Below, in pieces: positions 51,938 to 60,234 of a stretch of DNA of 64,000 nt. Each line of letters opens with the position of its first letter. Position 1 is the stretch's first letter. Both the position numbers and the translations under genes were made by a program. The notes under the pieces are model-generated. The model worked only from the letters and a program-made list of their open reading frames with translations, was not told where the DNA came from and did not search any database. Origin of the DNA: Streptomyces sp. NBC_01244 (GTDB lineage: Bacteria > Actinomycetota > Actinomycetes > Streptomycetales > Streptomycetaceae); contig NZ_CP108488.1 of the NCBI RefSeq assembly GCF_035987325.1, positions 9,362,001 through 9,426,000 of the forward strand, in the 5' to 3' direction.

Positions 51938-52947
51938 GCGCCCGCGCCGCCTTCCGGGCGTCCGAGCCTGGCGAGGAGCCCGGTGAGGACGTCCGGAGAG
52001 AGGGTGATGCTCTCGATCCGCGGCAGGTTCTCCGCCAGCCGGGTCGCCGCCAGGGCGTGCAGCGTGCCCGGGTCTGCTTCGTCGTGCACGCGCAGCCAGG
52101 CTGCTTGAACCTCGGCGCGCGCCGCGCCCGTCTCGCGCGCCGCCTCGGCGTCCGCGCGGGCCAGGCAGACCTTGCGGGACGCCTCGGTCTCGGTCCGGAT
52201 GCCGTCCGCCGCCGCCTTCTCCTCGGCCTCGCGGCGGGCGTTGGTGCCGCGCTGGTCGATCAGCTGCTCTTCGCGCCTGGCCAGTTCGATCTGACTTGCC
52301 AGCTCGTTCTCGGCGATGGCACGCTCACGCTCGACGGCGACAGCCCGCCGTTCATAGGTGGCCCGGTCCGCCTCCTGCTGGATCTGCTCGCGGGCCGGGG
52401 TGCGCAGGGCACGCTCCACCTCGGCCTCGGGGCGGATCGCCACGACCCGTACGGCCACCACGTCGATGCCGGTGGCCGGGAGTCTGGGCTCGGCGGCGAG
52501 ACCGGCGGTGACGCTTCCCCGCACGGAGGCGACGCCGTCCACCAGAGCGACGGCCAGCGGAGTGCGGGCCAGTACGTCCAGGGTGTGCTGCTGCGCGGTT
52601 TCGGTGAGGAGAGTGGCGATCTGCTCCAAGGGGGCTCCGCGCCAGCTCCCGGTGTCCGGGTCGACGGAGAAGTCGAGCCGGGCCGCGGCTTCGGCCGGGT
52701 CGCTGATCCGGTAGGTGACGGTGGCCTGCACGGCGACGTCCTGAAAGTCGGACGTACGGGCGTGGAACGCCATGGCCAGCTCCCGGTCGTCGACCGGGAC
52801 TTCGGACAGCGCCGCTGAGAGTGACCGGTACCAGAAACTGAGCCCCAGCCCGTCGTGGACGAGTTGGCCGCGCTTGTGGTGGCGGATGTGGGTGGTGGGC
52901 GCGGAGCGCAGATGACGCCAGCCGAAGCGCCGGGTGATGTCGGCCAT
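51934..52947 (-). CDS. SPFH/Band 7 domain protein
   Basis: The 337-residue protein starts at ATG 52947 with AAGGGGG upstream. The SPFH core covers about residues 20-180 (MAFHARTSDFQDVAVQATVT, GIDVVAVRVVAIRPEAEVER). An Ala/Glu/Arg-rich coiled coil (about 185-280: EQIQQEADRATYERRAVAVE) ends in ALAATRLAENLPRIESITL. It has no N-terminal membrane helix. SPFH proteins assemble into membrane-associated rings. It heads an operon with an NAD-kinase-like protein and a membrane protein, behind two palindromic sites. Confidence 0.87.
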   Translation of the reverse strand: MADITRRFGWRHLRSAPTTHIRHHKRGQLVHDGLGLSFWYRSLSAALSEVPVDDRELAMAFHARTSDFQDVAVQATVTYRISDPAEAAARLDFSVDPDTGSWRGAPLEQIATLLTETAQQHTLDVLARTPLAVALVDGVASVRGSVTAGLAAEPRLPATGIDVVAVRVVAIRPEAEVERALRTPAREQIQQEADRATYERRAVAVERERAIAENELASQIELARREEQLIDQRGTNARREAEEKAAADGIRTETEASRKVCLARADAEAARETGAARAEVQAAWLRVHDEADPGTLHALAATRLAENLPRIESITLSPDVLTGLLARLGRPEGGAGA

Positions 52948-52964
52948 GGCGAACCCCCTTCATT

Positions 52965-53012
52965 TCGTCAATGCGACGATAACGAGATCTTTCCATATCG
53001 TCAAGGGGACGA
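52965..53012 (-). promoter_or_regulatory. Tandem palindromes upstream of the SPFH operon
   Basis: TCGTCAATGCGACGA (52965-52979) and TCGTCAAGGGGACGA (52998-53012) share TCGTCAA.G.GACGA with 5-bp palindromic arms. They start 33 bp apart, about three helical turns. They lie 17-65 bases upstream of the start codon, so they are very likely operators for an unlinked repressor. No regulator gene adjoins. Confidence 0.72.
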
Positions 53013-53024
53013 AAAGGGGGTGCT

Positions 53025-53570
53025 GTGGCGCTACCCCGGCAGCAACGCAAGCCGCTCGAACGGACCCTCGGCCTGCCGGACGGGCTGCCCCGAGCGGCGT
53101 CATGGTCCGTGCGTCCGCGCCGGCCCTGCTCGCAGAGGGAAGCACGCCGCCGTCCGCTGGTCGGCGGCCCACGGCCACCGGGATGCAGAAAGCCCCCTCG
53201 CTGTAGGCCGCTAGGCACATCAGCCATGGACGGCCCCCTGCTCCAGACGAGCCGGGCGGCCTCGGCCACGCCGTTCGCCACGTCCGCCCACTTCGGTGCC
53301 CAAGCGCCGCCGCGACCCTCACCACGCCCAGGGCCGCAGGCACGTACAACGTCGCCGCGCCACAGAACAGGCGGCGCGCGGCAGCCCCACGCCGAGGCCG
53401 CATCGGCGCCGGCTCCCCACCCTCGGCGGACCGCTCCCCGGCCGGTTCACCCTCGGCCGGGACTCCACCCGTTTCAGGCACCCCGCTGCCGGCGCAGCGG
53501 CAGAGATGTCGGAGGGGTTCGGGGTGCATCTGTTGCCATGTGAGACAGGAGCGTTCGGGGCTGCGTTCGG
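53025..53570. other. Gap without a recognised gene
   Basis: Long open frames exist on both strands, but their translations are mixed Arg/Pro/Ala text with no family match and no good start signals. Neither a regulator nor a Nudix gene, which might be expected beside an NAD-related operon, is visible. Confidence 0.4.
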
Positions 53571-54563
53571 CTACGGCAGGCTCCGGACGCCGATCGCGTG
53601 CCCGCGCTGCGGCTGCCAGGCCCCTTGACCGCATGCGGCAGACCGTGAGCTCAGGGGTGCGGGAGCGGCACCCGTCGGCGGTACGGACAGGATCGCGCTC
53701 GTCACCACCCCCGGCACGAAGTCCAGCACATCGCGCACAGATGCCGCAGTGCGGTGGGCGATGAACGCGGTCGGTGTGCAACCCGTCATCGACTTGAACA
53801 CCCGGTCGAAGTGGGGCTGGTCGTGGTACCCGGCGTGCATCGCGGCACCGGCCCAGTCTGCGCCGGAACCTTTCAGCCGCAGCGCCTCCTGCAGCCTCAT
53901 CACCTGCGCCACAGCCTTCGGGCTCACCCCGATCTCGCAGCGGAAGCGGCGCTCCAGGTGGCGTCTGCTCCAGCCGGTCCGGGCTGCGAGCACCTCGATG
54001 CGGATCCGGCCGGCCGTGCCCTTTATACGCTGCCAGGCCCAGGCCACCTCCGGGCTGGCGGCCGGGCCGGAGGCGAGTGCATCACGCAGAACGCGGTCCA
54101 GGAGGGCGCAGCGCCCGTCCACATCCGGAACCTCGGCGAGGCGGTCCGGCAGGCCGGTCCAGGGCTCGCGGTTCAGGTCCTCGGGCGCCACCGGCCAATC
54201 GGACCACTCGGACATGGGCACACCGAACAGCCGGTAGGCGCCGAGCGGGGTGAGCAGGACGCTCACGCCTTCGGCGGGGCCGGTGCGTTCACCGATCACG
54301 GACGTGGTCCGCACCCCTGCCGCCAGCGAGAGCCCGGTCAGGGAACGGCCCGGGGCGCAAGCGTCTCGTACGGACACAGGAGCGCCGGTGCCCAGCGTCA
54401 CCTTCACGACGCCGTCGGGAACGATGAGATGCCGGTTCCGCGCCACTGCCCCCGCCTCGCGGGGCGGCCCCGCCTGCGCCCGTTCATCGAAGCGGAACGG
54501 GCGGTAGCCGAGGACTCGGTCGCACAGATCGGGTGCGGCCGGACGCGCGCGTAAGTCATCCAT
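53571..54563 (-). CDS. AraC-family transcriptional regulator
   Basis: The 330-residue protein has an N-terminal sensor region of DUF6597/AraC-type (LGYRPFRFDERAQAG, NRHLIVPDGVVKVTLGTG). The C-terminal two-helix-turn-helix domain reads IRIEVLAARTGWSRRHLERR, FRCEIGVSPKAVAQVMRLQE, YHDQPHFDRVFKSMTGCTPT. The ~45 residues after the DNA-binding domain are Ser/Ala/Pro-rich and unusual for the family. An IS200/IS605 end begins about 20 bases upstream of its ATG (54563), so its native promoter is probably displaced. Confidence 0.85.
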   Translation of the reverse strand: MDDLRARPAAPDLCDRVLGYRPFRFDERAQAGPPREAGAVARNRHLIVPDGVVKVTLGTGAPVSVRDACAPGRSLTGLSLAAGVRTTSVIGERTGPAEGVSVLLTPLGAYRLFGVPMSEWSDWPVAPEDLNREPWTGLPDRLAEVPDVDGRCALLDRVLRDALASGPAASPEVAWAWQRIKGTAGRIRIEVLAARTGWSRRHLERRFRCEIGVSPKAVAQVMRLQEALRLKGSGADWAGAAMHAGYHDQPHFDRVFKSMTGCTPTAFIAHRTAASVRDVLDFVPGVVTSAILSVPPTGAAPAPLSSRSAACGQGAWQPQRGHAIGVRSLP

Positions 54564-54660
54564 CTTTCCTCTTCCAGGGAATCCCGGACTTTAGGCCGGG
54601 AGGGAATGGATCCTTGGCCCGGAGGCGCGAAGCGCCGTAGCTCTGCCCCGGGGGTGACGG

Positions 54661-55089
54661 TCAGGTCGGTCGCTTCTGGTTCTCGATGTATTCCTTCACG
54701 ATCGCCAGTGGCGCCCCGCCGCAGGAGCCGGCGAAGTAGGACGGCGCCCAGAAAACGGAGCCCATCTCAATCAAGTTGATGGGGCCCGTGTACTCGGCCC
54801 GCAGGTACCGGGAACTGACGCCTTTCAAGCTGTTGACCAGCTTCGAGATCGAGACCTTGGGCGGATAGTGGACCAGGAGGTGGACGTGGTCGCCTTCGCC
54901 GTTGAACTCCTTCAGCTCCGCCTCGAAGCTCACGCAGACGTCCCGCATGATCTCCTCGCAGCGCTTCAACATGGCGTCGTCGAAGATGCCCCGCCGATAC
55001 TTGGTGACGAAGACCAAGTGAACGTGGAGGTTGCGGATGACGTGGTTTCCCCTGCGGATGCCGGGGTCTGGTACCCAGCGTGGTGACAT
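54661..55089 (-). CDS. tnpA: IS200/IS605 TnpA, Y1 HUH transposase
   Basis: The 142-residue protein is full length for TnpA. It has the HUH metal site HVH (68-70 in GDHVHLLVHYPP) and catalytic Tyr134 in IVKEYIENQ. LHVHLVFVTKYRRGIFDD and KLVNSLKGVSSRYLR are the conserved N-terminal and helix-D regions. It should nick and join single-stranded element ends. Its ATG at 55087-55089 shares the palindrome CATG with the ATG of tnpB on the other strand. No disruption is visible, so it may be active. Confidence 0.93.
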   Translation of the reverse strand: MSPRWVPDPGIRRGNHVIRNLHVHLVFVTKYRRGIFDDAMLKRCEEIMRDVCVSFEAELKEFNGEGDHVHLLVHYPPKVSISKLVNSLKGVSSRYLRAEYTGPINLIEMGSVFWAPSYFAGSCGGAPLAIVKEYIENQKRPT

Positions 55090-56368
55090 GCACCGAGTGT
55101 CGTACGATCACGAAAACCGACCTGAGGGGGTGGGTCGCACGACCACGCAGATCCGCGCGTACAAGTTCCTCATGCGCTCCACCTCTCGACAGCAGGCCGC
55201 ACTGAGCGAGATGGTCCGTGACCACCGAGGCCTTTACAACGGGGCCCTGCAGGAACGGCGCGACGCCTACCGGCATGTCCCCAAGACCTCGGTCAAGTAC
55301 GGCACGCAGTCCGCGCAGCTCAAGGACATCCGGGCGTTCGATCCGGAACGTGAGGGCCGCTGGTCGTTCAGCTCGCAGCAGGCCACGCTTCGTCGACTCG
55401 ACAAGGCGTTCGCCGCGTTCTTCCGCCGGATCAAGTCCGGCGACACCGCGGGTTACCCGCGCTTTCGTGGGGTGAACTGGTTCGACACCGTGGACTTCCC
55501 CAAGGACGGCGACGGCTGCCGCTGGAATTCCCTCCCCGGTCATGCGACCCGAGTCCGCTTCCAGGGCATTGGCCACGTCAAGGTCCACGCCCACCGCGAG
55601 GTCATCGGCAAGATCAAGACCGTCTCGGTCAAGCGAGAAGGCAAGCGCTGGTACGTGGTGCTCACGGCTGAGCAGCACAGGCAGGAACTCCTCCCGAAGA
55701 CGGGCAGCGTCGTCGGCATAGACGTCGGGATCGCCAACTTCCTCGCCGACTCCAACGGTGAGTTCGTCCCGTACCCCCGCCACGGCGCCCGCAACGAGGA
55801 GGCTCTGGCCAAGGCCCAGCGGACGGTGGCCGCCTTTCCCCGCGTCCGTCGGGACAAGCGGACGAAGGAGCATCACGCCGCCGTGGCGAAGGTCGCTGTC
55901 CTGCACGGCAAGGTGCGGTGCGGCGCCAGCGTCTCGACCACGCGCACAAGGCTGCACTCCAGCTCGTCGCCGTCCACGACGCGATAGCCCACGAGAAGCT
56001 CTCGATCCGCAACATTGGGGCGGGCACCGAAGCCGAAGCCCGACCCCGAAATCCCGGGCGGCTTCCTGCCCAACGGCGCCGCCGCCAAGGCCGGGCTGAA
56101 CAGGTCGATCCACGATGCGGGCTGGGGGGTGTTCCTCGCGATCCTGACCAGCAAGGCTGAAAGCGCCGGCCGGAGGATTGTCGCCGTGGACCCCCGCAAC
56201 ACCTCCCGCACATGCCCCGCCTGCGGGCACGTCTCGGCGAAGAACCGCACCACCCAGGACAAGTTCCACTGCATCTCCTGCGGCCACACCGCGCACGCGG
56301 ACACGGTCGGGGCGATCAACGTTTTGAACCGGGCCGGGCTGGTCCGCTGCTACGCCAACCCGGCGTAG
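55088..56368 (+). pseudogene. tnpB: TnpB RuvC-type nuclease with two frameshifts
   Basis: The frame begins at ATG 55088 (GTG 55130 is possible) with TTTQIRAYKFLMRSTSRQQA. It includes the first RuvC Asp212 in VVGIDVGIANFLADS. At about 55918 a 5-base tandem duplication (TGCGGTGCGG) shifts the frame. The displaced piece contains HAHEKLSIRN-like sequence with the catalytic Glu. A further single base near 56030 restores the frame, and the rest follows: APKPKPDPEIPGGFLPNG, zinc ribbon CPACGH...CISCGH, last Asp in HADTVGAINV. The original frame stops at 55987. As read, only a truncated protein is made. Confidence 0.85.
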
Positions 56369-56623
56369 CAGGGAGCCTTGTCATTTATGGCGGGAGGAGT
56401 AAACGTTCCCCCGTCGGTCGCCGCGGACAACGGCAGCGACCCTAGACCACAGAAATCGCCTTCTCCCGTCCGTGGCCTGGAATTTGGCCGGGAATGCACA
56501 TCTGGGGTGGCAGGTCGCATTCGTACAAGCCGGGCCGCCCGTTGCCCGCAACTCTTGGTCCGACGCGACCGGCATCTGAGGCGTCGCGTCGGACCCTGCC
56601 CACCGATCGGGAAAGAGGGAACG

Positions 56624-57073
56624 ATGAACCGTGCTCTAGCGAGGGCTCTCGTCAGCTCAGCGGCAGTGATCGGCCTGGCCGGCGGAAGCCTGGCGGGTGC
56701 GAGTGCCGGCTTCGCCGCCGCACGCCCCGCCGCTGAGCGTACGGCGACCGCACAGGACGTCTCCGTCCTGGCGGTGAACAACCTCGGCCTCAACACGGCC
56801 CGGGCGAAGAACTGGCAGTGCTGGCTGCGCGACCGCGGCTTCAGCCCCGGCGCCATCGACGGCGAGCTCGGCACCGGCAGCTGGAAGGCGGCGCAGCGCT
56901 TCCTCAACTCCAGGGGCCACGACGCCGGAACCGCCGACGGCAACGTCGGCTCGCGGACCATCAAGGCGCTGCAGCGCTACCTGAACAACTTCGGCTACGG
57001 CCTCGCGGTCGACGGTGAGGCCGGTCCGGCCACCAGGGCGGCTTTCTGGAGCTTCAACAGCACCGGTTGCTGA
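56624..57073 (+). CDS. Secreted peptidoglycan-binding domain protein
   Basis: The 149-residue protein starts at ATG 56624 with AGAGGGA upstream. A signal peptide ends near residue 33 (SAGFAAARP). The mature part is two PG_binding_1-like units: CWLRDRGFSPGAIDGELGTG then SWKAAQRFLNSRG, and DAGTADGNVGSRTIKALQRY then LNNFGYGLAVDGEAGPATRA. It has no catalytic domain, so it is probably a cell-wall-binding or inhibitor-like small protein. A strong terminator follows. Confidence 0.87.
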   Translation: MNRALARALVSSAAVIGLAGGSLAGASAGFAAARPAAERTATAQDVSVLAVNNLGLNTARAKNWQCWLRDRGFSPGAIDGELGTGSWKAAQRFLNSRGHDAGTADGNVGSRTIKALQRYLNNFGYGLAVDGEAGPATRAAFWSFNSTGC

Positions 57074-57088
57074 ACCGGCAGCCGCACT

Positions 57089-57124
57089 GTCTTCGGCCGG
57101 GCGGTCCACTGCCCGGCCGAAGAC
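57089..57124 (+). terminator. Perfect 14-bp hairpin terminator
   Basis: GTCTTCGGCCGGGC (57089-57102) and its exact complement (57111-57124) flank an 8-base loop, 15 bases after the stop of the peptidoglycan-binding gene. Confidence 0.85.
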
Positions 57125-57251
57125 GCATGCCACCCGCTCGAGTGCAGTACGTCAGCTGATTCCACCCGCACGGGAGGGCGCCGCGTCCGCTGTGAGGCGA
57201 GACCCTCACACGAGGCCACCCGGATGGGTGGTGGGATTCACCGGCCCAGCC

Positions 57252-57686
57252 TCACACGCACTCGACCCGCAGCACGGCCGCAAGCGGGCGCTGCGGCCAG
57301 GTGCCGCCGTCGTGGACACTCCAGTGCGCGACCTCGCACCCCGGGCCGGAGACACCGTCGGAGTACACCGGCTTCGGTGTACTCCCGCCGCTCAGGAGGA
57401 CACCCACCCGGCCCTGATGCGACGCCCCGAACTCGTCCGACGCCCACGTCTCGCCGTCCATCCCACGTCCCCGCCACGCCTGCGGTCCCGTCGGGATCCC
57501 CTTCCTGAGGTCGACGACCCCGCACTTGTCACGGATGCGGTGAAACCCGCCACCCGGCCGAGTGAGCGGCCCCGAATCCCCCTTCCACACCGGCCGCTTA
57601 CCCGGCTGCAACCCGAGCTGCCATGGGCGTGCCTGTTCACAGCCTCGCCAGGCGGCTCCGCGGATCCTCTGATAGCGGCCAGTAGA
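57252..57686 (-). pseudogene. Gene truncated by the IS21 insertion
   Basis: A minus-strand frame with strongly coding third positions ends at 57252. It reads GGGFHRIRDKCGVVDLRKGI, PTGPQAWRGRGMDGETWASD and GPGCEVAHWSVHDGGTWPQR. Upstream it continues (GCEQARPWQLGLQPGKRPVW) to the left end of the IS21 element and is lost there. Beyond the element (60186) only 49 bases separate it from the ABC operon, so the 5' part was deleted rather than moved. The family is not recognised. Cys and Trp content suggest an exported protein. Confidence 0.55.
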
Positions 57687-57798
57687 TACTCCCCGTAGGC
57701 GGCCATTTATCGGCCCACTCATGGCCACGATCTTCCCCACGTATGGCCAGATACCTCCCCGGACCTGGACGGATAACCGGTCGGCGAGGCTGGCTGGT

Positions 57799-59304
57799 GT
57801 GAAGAACAGCAGGGAGATCATGGAAATCCTTGAGGCATACGACCTCACGGGGAGTTACCGCGCTGCGGCCGAGCTGGCCGGGTGCGACCACCACACGGTG
57901 GCCCGGTATGTACGGATGCGTGAGGCAGGTGAAGGCCCGGTGGCCCGGCAACACCGGGCCCGGCCGATCGACGAGTACCTGGCGAAAATCGAGGAACTGG
58001 TGGTGCAGTCCCGCGGCAAGATACGCGCGGACATCGTCCACCGTCGGATCGCCGCGATGGGCTTCACCGGCGGGGAACGCACCACTCGCCGCGCGGTCTC
58101 CGAGGTCAAAGCCGCTTTGCGGGCCGGGCAGCGCCGGGTCTACCGGCCCTGGATCGCCGAGCCTGGACTGTGGATGCAATGGGACTGGGGCGAGGGCCCC
58201 AGAATCGGCGGACGTCGTACTTCGCTGTGGTGCGCGTGGGTGGCCTGGTCCCGCTTCCGCGTCGTGATCCCGGTGTTCGACAAGACGCTGCCGACGATCG
58301 TGGCCTGCATGGATACGACGCTGCGGCGGATCGGCGGGGTCCCGACGTATGCGCTGACCGACAACGAGAAGACGGTCACCACGACGCACGTCGCGAACAT
58401 CGCGGTCCGCAACCCGGAGATCGTCGAGGTTGGGCGGCACTACGGCATGACGATCCGCACCTGTCTGCCGGCCGATCCTGAGTCGAAGGGCGGATCAGAG
58501 GCCACGGTCCGGATCGCGAAGGCCGACCTGGTGCCCACCGACGCCAATCTCCTCGAGCAGTACCAGACCTTCGGCCAGCTCGAGGCGGCCTGCCGGCTCT
58601 TCAGTGACGAGGTCAACAACCGGGTCCACCGCGAGACCCGTCGCAAGCCGGCCGACATGCTCGCTGAGGAACAGGCCCGGCTGCATCCACTGCCGAAGGA
58701 GCCGTTCACCGTCGCGTTCGGCACCACCCGCCGGGTCTGCTGGGATGCCACGATCTCCGTCGAAGGGGTCCGTTACTCGGTCCCGCACGAGTTGATCGAC
58801 ACGCGGGTCTGGGCCCGTTTCCACGGCGACGAGCTGATCGTCACCGCCGTCGGCGAGGCCGGCCCGGCCGAGGTCGCCCGGCATCCGCGGTCCACCCCGG
58901 GCAACCCCGTGATCGTCGCGGAACACTACCCGCCGCGGGAAAACAAGGAGGCCGACCGCACTCCGCGGGCGAATTCCGCTGAGGAAGCGGCCTTCCTCGC
59001 GATCGGTCCCGGGGCCGCATCGTGGCTGGTCGAGGCCGGTGCCGCTGGCGCCAGGCGGGTCAAGCCGAAGATGGCCGAAGCCGTCGCCCTGGCCAAACTG
59101 CACTCGGCCGCCGAGGTCGACCGGGCGCTCGGGTCAGCGGCGGTCGCCGGGCGGTTCGCGGAGAACGACCTGATCCGCATCCTCACCTACCAAGCCGGCC
59201 TGGAGACCATCGAGCCCACGAGGGCCTCGGAGGAGCACAGCCTGCAGCCGGGTACTTCCGCCTGGTCCAAGTTCGGCATCGCCGACGAAGGAGACGACCT
59301 CTGA
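57799..59304 (+). CDS. istA: IS21 transposase IstA
   Basis: The product is about 501 residues from GTG 57799. An in-frame ATG at 57721 lies within the terminal repeat region. The helix-turn-helix is TGSYRAAAELAGCDHHTVAR. The DDE catalytic core has D129 in MQWDWGEGP, D188 in ALTDNEKT and E234 in GGSEATVRIAK. A C-terminal beta domain follows (GVRYSVPHELIDTRVWARFH). The size is normal for the family. The last base of its TGA stop codon is the first base of the ATG of istB (TGATG), so the two are coupled. Confidence 0.93.
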   Translation: MKNSREIMEILEAYDLTGSYRAAAELAGCDHHTVARYVRMREAGEGPVARQHRARPIDEYLAKIEELVVQSRGKIRADIVHRRIAAMGFTGGERTTRRAVSEVKAALRAGQRRVYRPWIAEPGLWMQWDWGEGPRIGGRRTSLWCAWVAWSRFRVVIPVFDKTLPTIVACMDTTLRRIGGVPTYALTDNEKTVTTTHVANIAVRNPEIVEVGRHYGMTIRTCLPADPESKGGSEATVRIAKADLVPTDANLLEQYQTFGQLEAACRLFSDEVNNRVHRETRRKPADMLAEEQARLHPLPKEPFTVAFGTTRRVCWDATISVEGVRYSVPHELIDTRVWARFHGDELIVTAVGEAGPAEVARHPRSTPGNPVIVAEHYPPRENKEADRTPRANSAEEAAFLAIGPGAASWLVEAGAAGARRVKPKMAEAVALAKLHSAAEVDRALGSAAVAGRFAENDLIRILTYQAGLETIEPTRASEEHSLQPGTSAWSKFGIADEGDDL

Positions 59305-60092
59305 TGGCCACCCCGATCCGCGTGACCGGCACCCACGGCAACCCGCTGGCCGAGGCCATCGAACTCACCAAACGCCTCAAACTCCCGCACATGCGGCGGG
59401 CGTTGACCGACCTGATCCCCACCGCCAAGGCCCAACGCTGGGACCCCGCCGAGGTCGTCCGCGTCCTGCTGGCCGAAGAAGCCGCAGGCCGGGACGCCGC
59501 CAACCTGAGGACCCGGCGGAAACGGGCCGGGTTCCCGGCGGGGAAGACCTTCGGCGACTGGGACGAGACCGCGTCCTCGATCCCGCGGCCGACCCAGGAC
59601 TCGCTGAAGATGCTCGAGTGGGTGACCCGCAAGGAGAACCTCTGCATCTGCGGGCCCTCGGGCACCGGAAAGTCGCACTTCACCGAGGCCCTCGGCCAGG
59701 CCGCGATCGAGGCCGGCATGACAGTCGCCTGGTTCACCATCGAAGACCTCGGAGCCCTCGTCCGACGCCACCGCGCGGACGATTCCCTGGCCAGAGCCAT
59801 GGCCCGACTCATCCGCACTGACCTGATCATCGTCGACGACATCGGCCTGCTACCCGTCAGCCCAGACGCCGCCGAGGGTTTCTACCGCCTGGTCGACGCC
59901 GCCTACGAACGACGAGCACTGGCCGTCTCGAGCAACCTCCACCCGTCCGGCTTCGACGAGATCATGACCAAGACCCTCGCCACCGCGACCGTCGACCGGC
60001 TCCTGCACCACGCCCACGTCGTGGTCACCCAGGGTGATTCCTTCCGCCTCAACCAAGCAACCTCTGGCCAGGGGGTGATCCCCTTGCGCTGA
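59304..60092 (+). CDS. istB: IS21 helper ATPase IstB
   Basis: The 262-residue AAA+ protein (DnaC-like) has Walker A GPSGTGKS at 117-124 and Walker B DLIIVDDIG near 173-181. Sensor 1 lies in RALAVSSNLHPSGF and the arginine finger region in DRLLHHAHVV. It assembles on DNA and selects the target for IstA. The start is fixed by the one-base overlap with istA. Full length. Confidence 0.93.
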   Translation: MATPIRVTGTHGNPLAEAIELTKRLKLPHMRRALTDLIPTAKAQRWDPAEVVRVLLAEEAAGRDAANLRTRRKRAGFPAGKTFGDWDETASSIPRPTQDSLKMLEWVTRKENLCICGPSGTGKSHFTEALGQAAIEAGMTVAWFTIEDLGALVRRHRADDSLARAMARLIRTDLIIVDDIGLLPVSPDAAEGFYRLVDAAYERRALAVSSNLHPSGFDEIMTKTLATATVDRLLHHAHVVVTQGDSFRLNQATSGQGVIPLR

Positions 60093-60103
60093 CCCACCCA
60101 CCA

Positions 60104-60185
60104 ACAGCGGGGAGATATCTGGCCGCCGTTGGGGAGGGCTTATCGGCCGCCAGCGCGTTGACTATCTGGCCGCCAGCGGGGAGCA
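60104..60185. repeat. Repeated transposase-binding motifs at IS21 right end
   Basis: TATC(T)GGCCGCC occurs three times between 60115 and 60175, twice followed by AGCG and alternating with GGGGA blocks. Matching reversed copies (GGCGGCCATTTATCGG, TGGCCAGATACCTCCCC) occupy the left end near 57700-57760. Confidence 0.7.
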
Positions 60186-60234
60186 CTCAAAGGCCATTGA
60201 CAATCCTCACCACCGGCCGGTCGGCGCGGGTCGG

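Larger units (their letters stand above)
54582..56400. mobile_element. IS200/IS605-family element (tnpA and broken tnpB)
   Basis: Divergent tnpA (minus) and tnpB (plus) are bounded on the tnpA side by the hairpin TCCCGG/CCGGGA at 54582-54601, typical of the subterminal palindromes recognised by HUH transposases. The right boundary, after the tnpB stop at 56368, could not be fixed; 56400 is an estimate. The 3' end of tnpB and the bases after it are where a reRNA/omega-RNA would lie. These elements make no terminal inverted repeats or target duplications. Confidence 0.8.
57687..60185 (+). mobile_element. IS21-family insertion sequence
   Basis: About 2.5 kb with istA and istB flanked by imperfect inverted ends: TACTCCCCGTAGGCGGCCA (57687-57705), and the complement of TGCTCCCCGCTGGCGGCCA (60167-60185). 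Multiple internal copies of the motif lie just inside both ends, as in IS21 elements whose transposase binds repeated sites. No target duplication was evident. Both genes look intact, so it may be mobile. Confidence 0.88.

Noticed and set aside
53025-53120. A possible tRNA-like stretch in the gap upstream of the SPFH operon
   Set aside because: No cloverleaf with T-loop (GGTTCGAATCC type) and acceptor pairing could be built.
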